Assembly (NCBI RefSeq): GCF_003286085.1
Contig: NW_020825594.1
Span: forward strand, 31,317 to 95,316
Reading direction: 5' to 3'
Source of the DNA: Drosophila persimilis
Taxonomy: Eukaryota > Arthropoda > Insecta > Diptera > Drosophilidae
Length of the DNA stretch: 64,000 nucleotides
A program made the translations under genes and the position numbers. This document shows positions 9,101 to 19,785 of the stretch, piece by piece. The first letter of the stretch is position 1. Each line of letters begins with the position of its first letter. Under the pieces are notes generated by a model. That model was not told the DNA's origin. It saw only the letters and a list, made by a program, of their open reading frames with translations, and did not search any database.

Positions 9101-11761
9101 GTCGGGGCCCTTTAGTAGCATTGAATTAAGAGCGATGCCTTCCACTTTGGCTGCTGCATCCCATACGAGTCTTAATTTGCCTTTGTTCGGGTTCTTAGTC
9201 ACGAATACGGGCAGATAACAGGAGCGTTTGCCTTCGACCATTTCATCTTTTTCCAGTTTTCGGACGTAGCCGATGTCTTCGTACCTCTTAATCTGTTCGT
9301 TTACGAACTCTCGTAGCACCTTATCGCGTGTCATACGAGATTCTAGGCACCGAAGTCGTCGCATTGCCATCTCTCTGGAGGAAGGAAGTTCCACGTTGTC
9401 GTACCGCCAGAGGAGTCCTGTCTCCCATCTCTTCATTTCGCTGCTAAACCTCGTGCAATTTTCCAGTATTGTTTTTGCTCTTTCGTCCTCTTTGGACCTG
9501 AGTGTGCTCTTCGCCATGTTTATGCCAACCGCGTCTAATGAGAAACTCTCTTTTACAAGAGTGTCCAGCTGTGGGTGTTTATTACATTCGCATACGTGCA
9601 TTACCCGCGGACTCGCTGGCCCGTCGCCCTTTCTGCGGCCATAAACAGACCACCCCAACCTGGACTTGGCGGCGATAAATTCGGAATTCTCGCGTTCTTT
9701 GACGGTCAGTGGCACTCCAAGTTTCACGTTGTCCAATCCGATGATCAATGACGCTCTCACGTCCTTGTAGCTGAGTATCGGTAGCTTTTCCAGGTGCGAA
9801 TGGGATTTTAGGATTGAGTCGTCCAGCGTCTGCTTCGGCAGATCCAGGTTTTTTACTGTTCTCACGTTTTGAAGCGTGAATCTGCGAGCCACATTGTCCC
9901 TTGGAGAGATCGCTAGGCTTATCCATTTGGATTGAGATTCTCTCTGCGTGATGTCTCCAGTCCAGCGTAGGCATAGCTCGTCCGAGGGGCCATCGATACC
10001 TAGTTTTTCCGTTATCTCAGTCTCGATTAGGGTACAGGCGGATCCTTCGTCTATCAGTGCGAACACTTGCATTTGGCCGTTCGGTCCATACAATGTTAAG
10101 GGGACGTATCTAAACAACGCAGCTTCGTTCTGCATCGTGTGCAGTACCGTAGTGCTTTCCTTCGGCCTATTCTCTACCGTAGAGCTTTGCTGGTTACTGT
10201 TGTGGAGGAGGAAATGGTGCTTTCTCGAGCATCCGTCGACGGAACATACTCTTGTTGACTTACAGTGCCTTATAAAGTGTTTGCCAAGGCACCTCCAGCA
10301 TAGCTTATTTTCTCTGACGAAGTTCCATCTACCTGGCCCTTCTAGCTCCAGGAACTGCTTACAGTCCTCCAATTTGTGGGCCCCATTGCACCTACGGCAG
10401 GGCGGTTGTGCGCTGCTATCATTGAGCACCATAAGCCGGATTCTTGGGTTCTTCTCCTTCGTGCAGACTTCTTTCTCGGGTGATACTGGCATCACGGTGC
10501 TTGCGCACGATGCGACTCGGAATAGCCAATCGTCGAAAACAGCGATATTTACCCTCGGAAGTCCAGCGCTTTGTCTGGCCCAATCCAGTTTCAAGTCGAA
10601 TGGGAGTTTCTCCACAAGGTCGCGAAGTAACATTGGGTCGTTCAGATAGGCGGACAGTCCTATCGCGTCAACAGTAGCGCGATAATTTTGCACCGACAGC
10701 GCCAGGCGCACTAAGCTTTCGATGCTGCTCGATTTCACGGACGGCTCCATTCTTAGCTTCGTCTGCAGGGTGTGATATATGGCCTCTGGTCGGCCGTATA
10801 GCATTCGAAGAGTCTCGATGGCTAGTCGGACTGTTGCGGGCATCATTAATTTTCCTCGTACTGCTTCCAAAGCAGCACCTTTCAGGCACCTTTGCAGCCT
10901 CATGAGATTCTCTTGATCGCTGAGTCCGCAGCGTTCTGTAGATTGCTCGAAGTTTACTATGAACATGGGCCATTCCTCGGGGTTTCCATAAAAGCATGGT
11001 AGATCCTTGTTGATGACTTGTCTTGCGGCTATCTGGGATGCTGTCAAGCATCTCTCCGCCCCCGCTGGCGCGACCGCTTGATTACTCCCGTACGCGTACG
11101 GGTCCGAAATATTTCGACTCGTACTTGGGTAATACTGTGCAGTCGGGGCGCGAATGAAGGGGTTTTGCCCATGCAGGTTGGTACCCAGCGCCGGTGCGGC
11201 CATTGGATGCCACATGGCGCCGACTGGCATTGTCTCGTTCGGATTCAGCCCAGTAGGCATTCCAGTCCGCGTGGCTTCCGTGGGTCCTGACATGTGGACT
11301 CCGGTCCAGTTGGGAACTGCTCTGTCCCAGCCTCCGTTGATTACCGTGGAGCTCATGAGGCCTCCTGCTTGAGGCAGTCTGGAATGCGTCGGGATGGAGC
11401 GCATTCCCTCGAAGGCCGTGGCGTACGTCGGCCTTCCTAATGCATCCGCTCTCTGCTGAGCGAACGTTTCCCAGCTATCTAAAAGGCTCGTTCTTGGTGA
11501 AAAGGCTTGATCCACCCCTCCTCCTTGGTTGGTATGCTCTGGTGCTTGATGGCTCGTTGGGGCTGTGGTGGACACGTTAGGTGTGGCCGTTGTTGCCGCC
11601 GAGATCACATCTATATATGTATCCCCAACGCGATGAGTTTCCCTTGCACCTCCCTCAGTCTCAGAACACGCACCAAGCATCTTTTCCGGCACATTTATTT
11701 CTCCTAATCCACACGGGGTCTCACCGTCAGATTCCGACTGCTGACCTTTGACGCCGTCCAT
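6113..11761 (-). CDS. BEL/Pao Gag-Pol polyprotein, full length
   Basis: The 1882-residue frame starts at an ATG (11761). In order it holds: a Gag domain of the BEL type (LPCFYGNPEEWPMF near residue 253); two zinc knuckles (CRRCNGAHKLEDC near 455 and CWRCLGKHF near 488); an aspartic protease (ALIDEGSACTLIE near 567); an RT with FVDDW near 976, a variant of the usual YVDD; RNase H (FTDASINAF near 1158); and an integrase with an HHCC-type zinc region near 1420 and the catalytic DYFGP (1541), SDNGKNF (1604) and GGAWERM (1649) motifs. All catalytic residues I can check are present. The length is normal for the family. The stop lies inside the 3' LTR. There is no env-like frame. It may be expressed from the 5' LTR, but the sequence alone cannot show this. 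Confidence 0.95.
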   Translation of the reverse strand: MDGVKGQQSESDGETPCGLGEINVPEKMLGACSETEGGARETHRVGDTYIDVISAATTATPNVSTTAPTSHQAPEHTNQGGGVDQAFSPRTSLLDSWETFAQQRADALGRPTYATAFEGMRSIPTHSRLPQAGGLMSSTVINGGWDRAVPNWTGVHMSGPTEATRTGMPTGLNPNETMPVGAMWHPMAAPALGTNLHGQNPFIRAPTAQYYPSTSRNISDPYAYGSNQAVAPAGAERCLTASQIAARQVINKDLPCFYGNPEEWPMFIVNFEQSTERCGLSDQENLMRLQRCLKGAALEAVRGKLMMPATVRLAIETLRMLYGRPEAIYHTLQTKLRMEPSVKSSSIESLVRLALSVQNYRATVDAIGLSAYLNDPMLLRDLVEKLPFDLKLDWARQSAGLPRVNIAVFDDWLFRVASCASTVMPVSPEKEVCTKEKNPRIRLMVLNDSSAQPPCRRCNGAHKLEDCKQFLELEGPGRWNFVRENKLCWRCLGKHFIRHCKSTRVCSVDGCSRKHHFLLHNSNQQSSTVENRPKESTTVLHTMQNEAALFRYVPLTLYGPNGQMQVFALIDEGSACTLIETEITEKLGIDGPSDELCLRWTGDITQRESQSKWISLAISPRDNVARRFTLQNVRTVKNLDLPKQTLDDSILKSHSHLEKLPILSYKDVRASLIIGLDNVKLGVPLTVKERENSEFIAAKSRLGWSVYGRRKGDGPASPRVMHVCECNKHPQLDTLVKESFSLDAVGINMAKSTLRSKEDERAKTILENCTRFSSEMKRWETGLLWRYDNVELPSSREMAMRRLRCLESRMTRDKVLREFVNEQIKRYEDIGYVRKLEKDEMVEGKRSCYLPVFVTKNPNKGKLRLVWDAAAKVEGIALNSMLLKGPDQLPSLVGVISRFREKSIGICGDIREMFHQVRVRSEDQSLQQFLWRYGDTSREPDRYVMSVMTFGASCSPAAATYVRDRNAERFILRNTFVDDWLQSCDSEDEMVSLALAVRNIHKEGGFEMRGWISNSSTVMRALSGDGDPQERPIEMTDSTRRERVLGMWWHPRNDYFTFVNKFPNDIYDEAKTVTKRSILRTVMTIFDPLGLLGFYIIQAKIILQDVWRSAVGWDEQVEESERQRWMIWARQLQNIEELRVPRYLGLTKETSNIQLHIFTDASINAFAAVAYIRIEQRGEVRCTLLASKTRVAPLKPISIPRMELMAAILGLRLAKLITQELSVEVKRRVFWTDSKNVLYWICSDARKYHQFVALRIGEILETSDISEWKWVPSALNVADDGTKWTKESSFQPEARWFSGPPFLFDEEEHWPTTQLNSSNLERIHVHEWTDTPKPPSKLSSIIPNVCRFSKWEKFTGALRCVMRFLDKIRKRDFASEEANLAAHFRNMEDVNIVIYRMVQEEAYSEEMALLRQGRIVSKKSSIYKLSPYLDETGVLRIRGRIDKSIGITRNLKRPVILPGGHNVTNLLIDYFHRRFQHQLTEIVVNKMRQLYHIPGLRARVRAVAKTCQRCRNKRALPEAPEMGSLPPERLAINELAFTNTGIDYFGPLEVNVGRRREKRWGVLFTCLTVRAVHIELANSLSTDAFMLTLEMFVARRGVPKRIVSDNGKNFRGASRLLREEIERILPNELETKYPQIEWSFIPPGAPHMGGAWERMIISVKSILAEILEETHVQEPVLRTALAKIENMLNSRPLTNVPLECPEADVLTPNHFLRAETSSMAAKSDGSAIGAMLGKSFRIAGQIVDSFRKRWLKEYLPCLTTRTKWHGPPTNPIQLGDVVVLADETSPKVQWRKGVIMDLRVAKDGIARSAVIRTASGLLTRPIVKLAKLDVRTTNPLMDQGLTRSLANITTSDEVCEGGNVTAETAAAALNITAPNSPEYHCA

Positions 11762-11987
11762 TTTACTCCGGTGTCTTTTTTGTACAGTCCTGGTTTGAGG
11801 TTATACACGAACCACGTGTCGCTCGAATGTAAGAGATTAGCCTTTCTGTCCAACTGTATGAGGATATCTCACCTGCAAAGTCGAATCCCTCGTGACGCAG
11901 CTGACTGCGTCGCACGCCGATCTTCTTTCTGTCGGTCGTAATTATTCGATTTGCTCTCCGTTGCGCAGGAAAAGTTTTTTAGAATAT
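11762..11987 (-). other. Leader between BEL 5' LTR and Gag-Pol
   Basis: A short untranslated leader with no supported frame. It should hold the primer-binding site next to the LTR at 11987, but the sequence there is A/T rich (TCTAAAAAACTTTTCC on the minus strand) and I cannot match it to a tRNA. Confidence 0.6.
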
Positions 11988-12377
11988 TGCCGCACCGGGC
12001 AACGCCTCCAAATCTGGGGCCGTACGTTTGATAAGCCTCCCGTGTTCAATACGCCTCCCGTGGTTTTGTTCTTTAAATCGGTTTTATTCATTTGTTTGTT
12101 TCACTTATTTATTCATTTACAATGTCGGGCGGGTGTTAAACTACGAGAGCTAGCGCTAAAAAACTTGTACCGCTTCAGTGCTTTTTCCGCTGCCTTTTGT
12201 TTTCGTTCTTCCTTCTTCCTGCCTTTATCTGCCGTTCGCCCTAATTAACCCTTTGCTCAGCGCTGTTAATGTTTGTGCTGTTAACGCAGTGATGTTCAGG
12301 GCTGTTAGGCGCAGTGATATTCAGGACTGTTAGGCGCAGTGATATTTAGAACTGCCGCTGCGGTTTCTGCCGTAGCA
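11988..12377 (-). repeat. 5' LTR of the BEL element
   Basis: Direct repeat partner of 5796-6185, beginning TGCTACGG on the minus strand, where the other LTR has TGTTACGG. It would contain the promoter of the element. It also carries the three short tandem units near 12290-12350. The sequence immediately inside the LTR does not show a primer-binding site I can assign with confidence to a tRNA. Confidence 0.94.
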
Positions 12378-12838
12378 CCAAGGAAAAGATTGTAACTTTC
12401 AGATGCCAATGGTCTCTATTAGTAAAAAGCAAAAAAGAGCTGATAAAGTCTCAAAAACAATTCAAAAGACTACACACCCAGCTATTCCAAAAAATCACCC
12501 ATTCAAGGGCCGCCAAAATTTTACACGTGTTACTACTCCTTCAGTAGCACTTCTAAATAATCGCTATGCAGCGCTATCTGAAGAAGCTGAATCTGTCATG
12601 GAACTGGACGAAGAAGAGCAACATGGTCTAGTAGCAAACGAAGCTAGCAATGAGCAGCAGCCAAGCATAGTGATTAAGCCTCCAGCTATTTGCGTGCCGC
12701 AAGTGAATAAAATGGACAAACTCGAAGACGCCCTCAACTCTGTAATTCCAGCTGATGAGTATGACATTCGCACATCCAGATTTGGAGTTTCGCGTATATA
12801 TGCAAAAAATTCCCAAGCTTTTCGAACAGTTATTGATA

Positions 12839-14447
12839 CAGTATGTCTATTAATTGTTTGCAAAATGAAAAAAGTCACGCAAGTTCAACTTAAACATAAT
12901 TATTTATTAGAAAAGGCACTTGTTTTCATGTTCAGTCATATACAACGGTTTTCTTTAGTGTATTCTTAACAAAATAGGTAACAAAAGAAAATGAAAAAGA
13001 AACAAAAACATAAACAATTCATAAAAACAAAAAAAAAACAGCAAATATCGTGTGTCTATTAAATCTTTGCAAAATGCAAACAGTAATTTTCAAAAATGTA
13101 TATCTTTAAAGGATGCAGCTCTATTTGGCTAATATTTTGTGTGTCCTCCATTAGCATCCAATACTCCTCTGAGACGTCGCGACATCGATGATATTAGGAC
13201 ATTTATGTCGTAATATTCGGGTATTTTTAGCCACTCCTCGTTTATACACTGAATCAAATTACTTTTTGAGGTGGGGCGTCGTTTGGCCACCCTTTTCTTT
13301 AACAAGGCCCACAAATTCTCAATAGGATTAAGATCCGGACTCTGGGGGGGCGTGTCAATGACTTTGTTGCAATTGTAAAGGAGCCAAGTGCGGCAAAGGA
13401 ATGATTTGTGCTTTGGATCATTGTCCTGGTACAGCTTGTATTTAAGTTTGCTGGTGTTCTGTGGATCAACGAAGCCAAAATTCTGCGCACTTTTTGTCAA
13501 TTCATTCCTTAAAATGTCCAAATAAAATTCCTTTGTCATAATGTCATTGAAAATGCGCAGCTCTCCAACACTGAAAGCTTGCCAAATTTCACAGTGGGCA
13601 CAATGTTCTTCGACTGGAGGGCTGTATTCGGCTTACGCCAAACTTTTCCAGGCCCATCATTATAATACAGCATGATCTTGGTTTCGTCACAAAAAATCAC
13701 GTCGTTCCAGTACTCAGGAGGCTTGTCAACATTAAATATCGCAAAGTTTAAACGTTTTTCAATATTAGCTGTGGACAGCAACGGCTTCTTCCTTGCCACG
13801 TGTGAGGAATATCTGTGGACATTTAAAACTTTTCGCACAGTCTCGAGAGTCTCGAGTCTCGAGTCGGCGAGAAAGCTTTTTTGGTCTGCCGGTAGAGCTC
13901 TGCAATTCCAGCCTATTTTCTTTTTCTGCACGTTTAATAATATTATAGACTGTTCTCAACTTAATATTGAACATATTGGCCAACTCTTTAGCTGTCTTTC
14001 CTTTGCCATAATTAAAATAAACCAATTGTATCAGATTATCTTCAGTTCGCTTACCGGGCATTGCTAAAACTTCAAATAACACAAGTAACTGAACTGAATT
14101 CAAGAAAATTTGTAAACGAATGACTGCAAAGAAGACTTAAGAAAAGCACGCGTCTGGTCGTTTTTGATTTTGATGTCCCGTTTGTTTTTCCTTCGTCTTC
14201 TTTCAATCAGTGTTTACATATTGCAAAGAATTAATAGACAGAGGCATACATGCCGCTTTTTTGTTTTTTTTTAATTTCTTTACCTTGGAATTTTGCCCTT
14301 TTTTTTCGTCATACCTACAGCTTAAACACATTTTGATAACAGTTAATAAAAAAAATTCCCCCAACTTATGCCTTTACTCATATTTTCAATGTTGAAGTCA
14401 AACTTATGTGCCTTTTTAGATTTTGCAAACAATTAATAGACATACTG
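12839..14447 (-). mobile_element. Tc1-type DNA transposon with IR/DR-type termini
   Basis: The 1609-bp element is bounded by TA duplications (12837-12838 and 14448-14449). Its inverted termini both begin CAGTATGTCTATTAATTG and are perfect for 28 bp, then imperfect further in. Related internal copies of the same motif occur near 13050 (TGTCTATTAAATC) and near 14220-14245 in inverse orientation. Each end therefore carries an outer and an inner transposase-site-like motif, the IR/DR arrangement of Bari, S, Paris and Sleeping Beauty type elements. The transposase on the minus strand is broken. The insertion disrupts a jockey gag. Confidence 0.93.
13129..14103 (-). pseudogene. Tc1-family DD34E transposase, frameshifted
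   Basis: On the minus strand three pieces in different frames make up the protein. The N-terminal paired-like helix-turn-helix region is at 14103 to about 13870 (KTAKELANMFNIKLRTVYN). The middle is at about 13860-13536 with the first catalytic Asp (FCDETKI). The C-terminal part is at 13539-13129 with the second Asp (DNDPKH) and the glutamate motif (SPDLNPIENLW). The first break lies at a small CTCGAG tandem repeat near 13843-13862. The second is a deletion near 13540, where family members have a longer VWG-type loop. The catalytic triad is visible, but no complete product can be made from this copy. Confidence 0.92.
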
Positions 14448-15344
14448 TATGCTGACGAAGCAAAACTGTGAATTCTGGCACCATCAGTTGAGAGAGGATA
14501 CGCCGTACAGATTGATTATTCGAGATATCCATCCAAACACTTAATTGAGCGCACGTTCACCGACAAGGGCTTCACAGTCATGAACATCTACTGCCCCAGG
14601 AAGCCAAACTGGCGTAATATTGAAATAAATGAAGAGGATGATCATGAAATAAATAACTTAAAAACAAGACAGAGTATGTTCTACGTGAACCTAAAGAAAA
14701 CACCAAATATTGCAGAGGCACTAAAGATTACTCAAATTGGAAGGCACAGAGTAACAGTAATTAAGGCAAAGCACAGTAAAGAATTGGTGCAGTGCTTTAG
14801 ATGCCAAGATTTTGGACATACGCGAAACTACTGCCTTAAAAAGCCAGTCTGTGAAAAATGCTCTGGCGACCACTATACTGGATCAAAATCGTGCGAACTA
14901 AGTCTTAGCAACAAATCCATTTGTGCAAAATGCGGCGAAGATCACCTATCTAGCTATAAAAGTTGTTCAGTCAGAATTGAACTGAGCAAGAAGCTTAAGC
15001 CGACAGCCAGACTACCAGAAGATGGAATGCCTGCCAGTAGCAAAAATAAAAATCACCCAGTCAGATCGCAAGTCATCTCAAATGCCAATGTGAGGAGTGG
15101 GTTCTCCTATGCAGACATAGCAAGACCGCGTGCAGAGAAAAATATTAACGTAAACACATTACATGACAGCTCCCGGTTGTTTAATGGTGCTGAAGATCAA
15201 CATTTTAGTAGCAAATTCAAAATATTAGAAAAAGCTATAAACGACCTTAATAGTAGAATGGATCAAATGTTCAAACTAATACAAGATACGATGGAGGCAA
15301 ACAAAGCCTTCCGCGACCTGGTACAGAAGCTTATTTCAAAATGA

Positions 15345-17985
15345 ACAAGCTTCAATTAAAAATCGGATTATGAAATGCACGAGGGCTAGTCAAGAGCATT
15401 AAAGAACTTAGACTTTTCCTTAATGCTAATAAATTCGATGTAATGTTGATAACAGAGACACATATGCGCCCTGGTCTGAGAGCATTCGTACCAGGATACG
15501 ACCAATATTACGCTGATCATCCCAGTGGAACATCGAAAAGTGGCTCTGCTCTGTTCATACGATCGTCCATTGCCCATGCTCAGAAAGAACCTACGTCCAG
15601 GATAAACATACAAGTTGCCAGCGTGAGTGTGCCGACCAATGTTGGATGCATCAAGATCTCCTCAATATACCTGCCACCCAACCAACCTTGGAGTACAACT
15701 GATTTTGAACAACTTTTTCTTATCCTGGGGAACAGATTCATCGCAGGCGGTGACTTTAACGCAAAGCACCCATGGTGGGGTAACGTCAGATCATGCTGTC
15801 GAGGGAAGCGATTGCAAGAGGCCATCGTCAGTAGCACATGCGAAATCCTTGCCACTGGCGAGGCAACTTTCTTCTCATACAACACTCGCCTTACACCTTC
15901 TGCTCTCGACTTTTTCATTGTCAATGGGATTGCGCAAAATAAGCTGTCAGTCGAAATTAAATATGAACTCTCCTCGGATCACCAATTGTAGCATCAGTGC
16001 ATCATTCTCCACAAATCAAAACTATGAAGCAACAAATTCTCCCTCGAGGCTCTTGCGTTGAAGTATTTCAAGCCGAACTAGATAGCAGAATCAACCTCAA
16101 CACGGAAATAAAAAGTCCCGATGATATAGAAGATGCAATCTCGATATTTATGAGAAACGTAATATTGGCTGCATCTTCTGCTGCGCCTGTAAACCAATGT
16201 TCACCAAGCCAACGACGACAAGATACTCTTCCCCCGAGTGCCGTTGCACTCCTGCGCCTGAAAAGAAGAGTAAGAAGAGAGTATGCGAGAACGGGTGATA
16301 CTCGAGTTCATCAAATCTACCAAACCGACTGCAAAAGGTTCTTGCAAAAGTCAAGCAGACGAGCATTGATAACATTCTAGAAAAAGCTGGCCCCGATGCA
16401 TCTTTCAACTATACTCTCTGGAAGCTTACAAGCCGATTTAAAAGAGTAGTCATGCCTAAATCGCCAATTAAAAATCCAGCAGGCGGTTGGTGCTACTCCA
16501 GTCAGCAAAAGGCTGATATCTTCGCAGACAGTTTAGAGCAATGATTTAAACCATTTAATCTTACGTCTGCTGTTACACGAAGGGCCGTCGAGCTACAATT
16601 GGAAATGCCATTTCAAATGTCCTTGCCAGCAAGCCCAGTCACATTTCAAGAGGTGGTGCAGCAAATTAAGAAGCTGAAGGCCAAAGTTTATAGTGCTGCT
16701 CCTCAACAGCATTCTTAGGATAGGACACTTTCCTACCTGCTGGAAGACGGCGCTAATCTCCATGGTACCTAAGCCAGAAAAACAACATACAGAAGTCGAT
16801 GGCTACAGACCAATTAGCCTGCTCTCAGCGCTAGGGAAGATGACGGAAAGAATGATACTGAACCGCATCATGCAGCTTGAACCTGTAAAGCAAAGAATTC
16901 CAAAGTGGCAGTTTGGATTTAGAAAAGGTCACGGCACGCCAGAACAACTTCATCGTGTGGTCAACTTCGCGCTTGATGCAATGGAGCAAAAAATGTATTC
17001 GGTAGCTGTGTTTATGGACATTCAACAAGCGTTTGACAGGGTGTGGCATGATGGCCTCCTCTTTAAGCTGAGAAACATATTGCCCCCGCAGCTATTCCAG
17101 CTGGTGAGTAGCTTTCTAATGGACAGAAGTTTTAGTGTTGTTGTAAATGGAGCAAAATCATCGAAGCGCCCAATCTGTGCAGGCGTCCCACAAGGCAGTG
17201 TTCTTGGACCAACGTTATATACCCTATATACAGCCGATATGCCTTCCTCAACGGTAATAACTGGGTTGGACGAGGACGATGTGTTGATAGCAACCTACGC
17301 GGATGACACTGCAGTGCTGACCAGAAGTCCAAGCATAAATCTAGCTACGGAAGCTCTGCAACAATATGTGAGCAGCTTTGAGGTCTGGGCTCAGAAATGG
17401 AACATAGGCATCAACAGCAGCAAATGTGCTAATGTTACTTTTGCTACGAGAACACTTTCTTGCGGAGGCATTAATATGCTGGGCTCCACACTTACGCACA
17501 AGAGCTCGTACAAATACCTAGGTGTTGTACTCGACAGGTCACTAAATTTCAAAACCTTTACTACCATGGTTCGACAGTCGGTGATGGAGAAGCGGGAAAG
17601 ATGGCGTGGCTACTTGCACCAAGAAATAAGCTGTCGCTGTACAGCAAAGTCACGATATACAAGTCCATCCTCAGCCCCATATGGAAATACGCACTTCAAG
17701 TATACGGCATCGCGGCAAAAACCAACTTAAATAAAATCAGAGTTGCTCAGTCAAAAATTCAACGACGAATATGCAATGCTCCATGGTACATGCGAAACAG
17801 TGACATCGAGAGGGACCTAAAGGTTCCCAAAGTGGGCGATGTGATACAATTACATGCAGCAAGGTACTTGCAACGACTTGGTGGTCACCCTAATGCGCTA
17901 GCCAGACGTCTAATTAACCCGCCAAGGAAAAGAAGACTCAAAAGGTGTCACCCACTGGATCTCCCTACTAGGTCCCTCCTATAAT
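15345..17985 (+). pseudogene. Jockey-clade ORF2: endonuclease and reverse transcriptase, broken
   Basis: It begins with an ATG at 15342-15344 or just after. The usual LWNARGL motif at the start of the endonuclease is interrupted by TGA in place of Trp (about 15371). The endonuclease block follows at 15443-15991 (LITETHM, GGDFNAKHPWWG, SDH). A frameshift leads to the linker (15997-16380). The RT at 16693-17590 is well preserved: YRPISLLSALGK, WQFGFRKGHG, FMDIQQAFDRVW, AGVPQGSVLGP and TYADDTAVL near 17290. A frameshift near 17590 puts the thumb and C-terminal region (IYKSILSPIWKY, NAPWYMRN) in another frame to 17984. Its normal role is target-primed reverse transcription of the element. It is inactive here. 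Confidence 0.9.
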
Positions 17986-18151
17986 ATCTCATTAACTTTT
18001 TGTAAATATTGTAAATTATGTATGTACCTACTCCATATATGTAACATTAAGTCTATGTATGTATCTCTTGTGATCAATTGTTTTTCCCCTTAAATGTAAA
18101 ACTATATTAAGTTGCCACGAAAGGTAGCAGTATACTTGTTTACAAAAAAAA

Positions 18152-19785
18152 CGAGGGGGAACGTTGTGAGTTGCTGCGGACACCGCAACTCTACAGTTAT
18201 ACCCGATACTAAGTCAGTATGGCTCTCCTCCGGCAGACGCCGCTAATATTAAACGACACAACAAAGAGTGCGTGCGAGAGAGACAGAAAATCAGTCTGAG
18301 CGTGACGTCGGGCGCTACGTATCCACTGCAAATTGATTTGTTTCCTTTGGCTATAAAAATGATCTGATCTGATCCAGATTTAGCAACCTGATAGATATGG
18401 TAATTCTCTATGATCCTGCGTTTTTAGTTTTCTCAAATCTGCAATATTGTGGATGCAACAGATTTTCGTCCTTTGTGTGGGCGGAAGGGGGTGGGGCGAA
18501 ATTTTGAGATAAAGGTTTTATAGTGAGATCTAACAGAAGTGCGGATACCAAATTTGGTTACTCTAGCTTTAATAGACTCTGAGATTTGTGAATATCCCCA
18601 GATTTGCGTCCTTTGCGGGGGCGGAAGGGGGTGTGGCGAAATTTTGAAACAAACTCGTCTCGGTCCGATATATTAGGAGTGTGGATACCAAATTTGGTTG
18701 CACTAGCTTTTATAGTCTCTGAGATCTAGGCCCTAATGTTTTACTCTAAGCAAAGCCGCATATGCTACGTGTGAAAATGAAATTGTTTTCTTGATGCTGG
18801 CTATAATAATAATACGATCCAATTCAGATTCTGCAGTCTAAAAGATATGGTCATTCTCTACGATTTTGCGTTTGTGGTTTTCTCGTATCTTTAAAATTGT
18901 GGATGCCACAGATTTTCGTCCTTTGTGGGGGCGGAAGGGGGTGAGGCGAAATTTTGAGATATACGTTTTATAGTGAGATCTAACAGGAGTGCGGATACTA
19001 AATTTGGTTACTCTAGCCTTAATAGTCTCTGAGATTTGTGAATATCCCCAGATTTTCATCCTTTGCGGGGTCGGAAGGGGGTGTGGCGAAATTTTTAAAT
19101 AAACTCGTCTCGGTCCGATATATTAGGAGTGTGGATACCAAATTTGGTTGCTCTAGCTTTTATAGTCTCTGAGATCTAGGCGCTAATGTTTTACTCTAAG
19201 CAAAGCCGCCTATGCTACGTGTGTGTTAGAGAGAGACAGGGCGAGAAAAAATGAATTTGTTTTCTTGATGCTGGCTATAATAATAATACGATCCAATTCA
19301 GATTCTGCAGTCTAAAAGATATGGTCATTCTCTACGATTTTGCGTTTTTGGTTTTCTCGTATCTTTAAAATTGTGGATGCCACAGATTTTCGTCCTTTGT
19401 GGGGGCGGAAGGGGGTGAGGCGAAATTTTGAGATATACGTTTTATAGTGAGATCTAACAGGAGTGCGGATACCAAATTTGGTTACTCTAGCGTTAATAGT
19501 CTCTGATATTTCTGAATATCCCAGGATTTTCGCCCTTTGCGGGGGCGGAGGGGAGTGCGGCGAAATTTTGAAACAAACTCGTCTCGGTCCGATATCTTAG
19601 GAGTGTGGACGGACAGACGGACGGACGGACAGACAGACATGGCTCAATCGACTCGGCTATTGATGCTGATCAAGAATATATATACTTTATGGGGTCGGAA
19701 ACGATTCCTTCTGAACGTTACACACATCCACTTTTACCACAAATCTAATATACCCCAATATTCATTTTGAGTATCGGGTATAAAA
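18152..19785 (+). mobile_element. HINE copy a (Helentron-associated, ISY/SGM-like), long form
   Basis: Starts CGAGGGGGAACGTTGTGAG, then a hairpin with GAGTTGC/GCAACTC arms and a subterminal GTTATACCCGATACT. Ends with (GACG/GACA)n near 19609-19640, a block of TATATA, a hairpin with ATACTCA/TGAGTAT arms and GTATCGGGTATAAAA. The 14-bp TTATACCCGATACT and its complement near the 3' end form inverted subterminal repeats. The body consists of modules of about 120 bp with the core GCGGAAGGGGGTG. A segment containing TTTTACTCTAAGCAAAGCC occurs twice (near 18740 and 19190), which makes this copy about 500 bp longer than the 1.1-kb copies. No protein is encoded. It should depend on a Helentron elsewhere for movement. 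Confidence 0.88.

Larger units (their letters stand above)
5796..12377 (-). mobile_element. Complete BEL/Pao LTR retrotransposon, apparently intact
   Basis: The element is bounded by two 390-bp direct repeats that start TGYTACGG and end GCGGCA on the minus strand. Between them is a 226-base leader and one uninterrupted Gag-Pol frame of 1882 codons. A polypurine tract (GAAGGGGGGAA, 6196-6186) precedes the 3' LTR. The LTRs differ at about four positions, so the insertion is fairly recent. The five bases on the two flanks (ACTAT and CCAAG) do not match, so no target-site duplication is visible. The left flank is errantivirus env and the right flank is a jockey gag leader. This is the best candidate in the window for a potentially functional element. 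Confidence 0.95.
12403..15344 (+). pseudogene. Jockey-clade gag (ORF1), split by Tc1 insertion
   Basis: The N-terminal half is at 12403-12836 and opens with a Lys-rich stretch followed by an NRYAALSEE block typical of jockey-clade ORF1. It is broken by the Tc1 insertion at a TA. The C-terminal half resumes after 14449, with a further frameshift near 14540. It contains the basic domain and CCHC knuckles (CFRCQDFGHTRNYC near 14790, CEKCSGDHYTGSKSC, CAKCGEDHLSSYKSC near 14935), then a C-terminal helix ending at 15344. Proteins of this kind package element RNA and, in Drosophila, may enter the nucleus. This copy would not give a full protein. Confidence 0.88.
12378..18151 (+). mobile_element. Jockey-clade non-LTR retrotransposon with a nested Tc1 element
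   Basis: A gag-like ORF1 (12403-15344, split), an endonuclease/RT ORF2 (about 15345-17985), a 3' UTR and a short A-run (8 A) at 18143-18150 form one jockey-clade element on the plus strand. The 5' side is cut or capped by the BEL LTR at 12377. A Tc1-type transposon occupies 12839-14447. Several stops and frameshifts show that the element is old and inactive. A HINE repeat begins immediately after the A-run. Confidence 0.9.
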
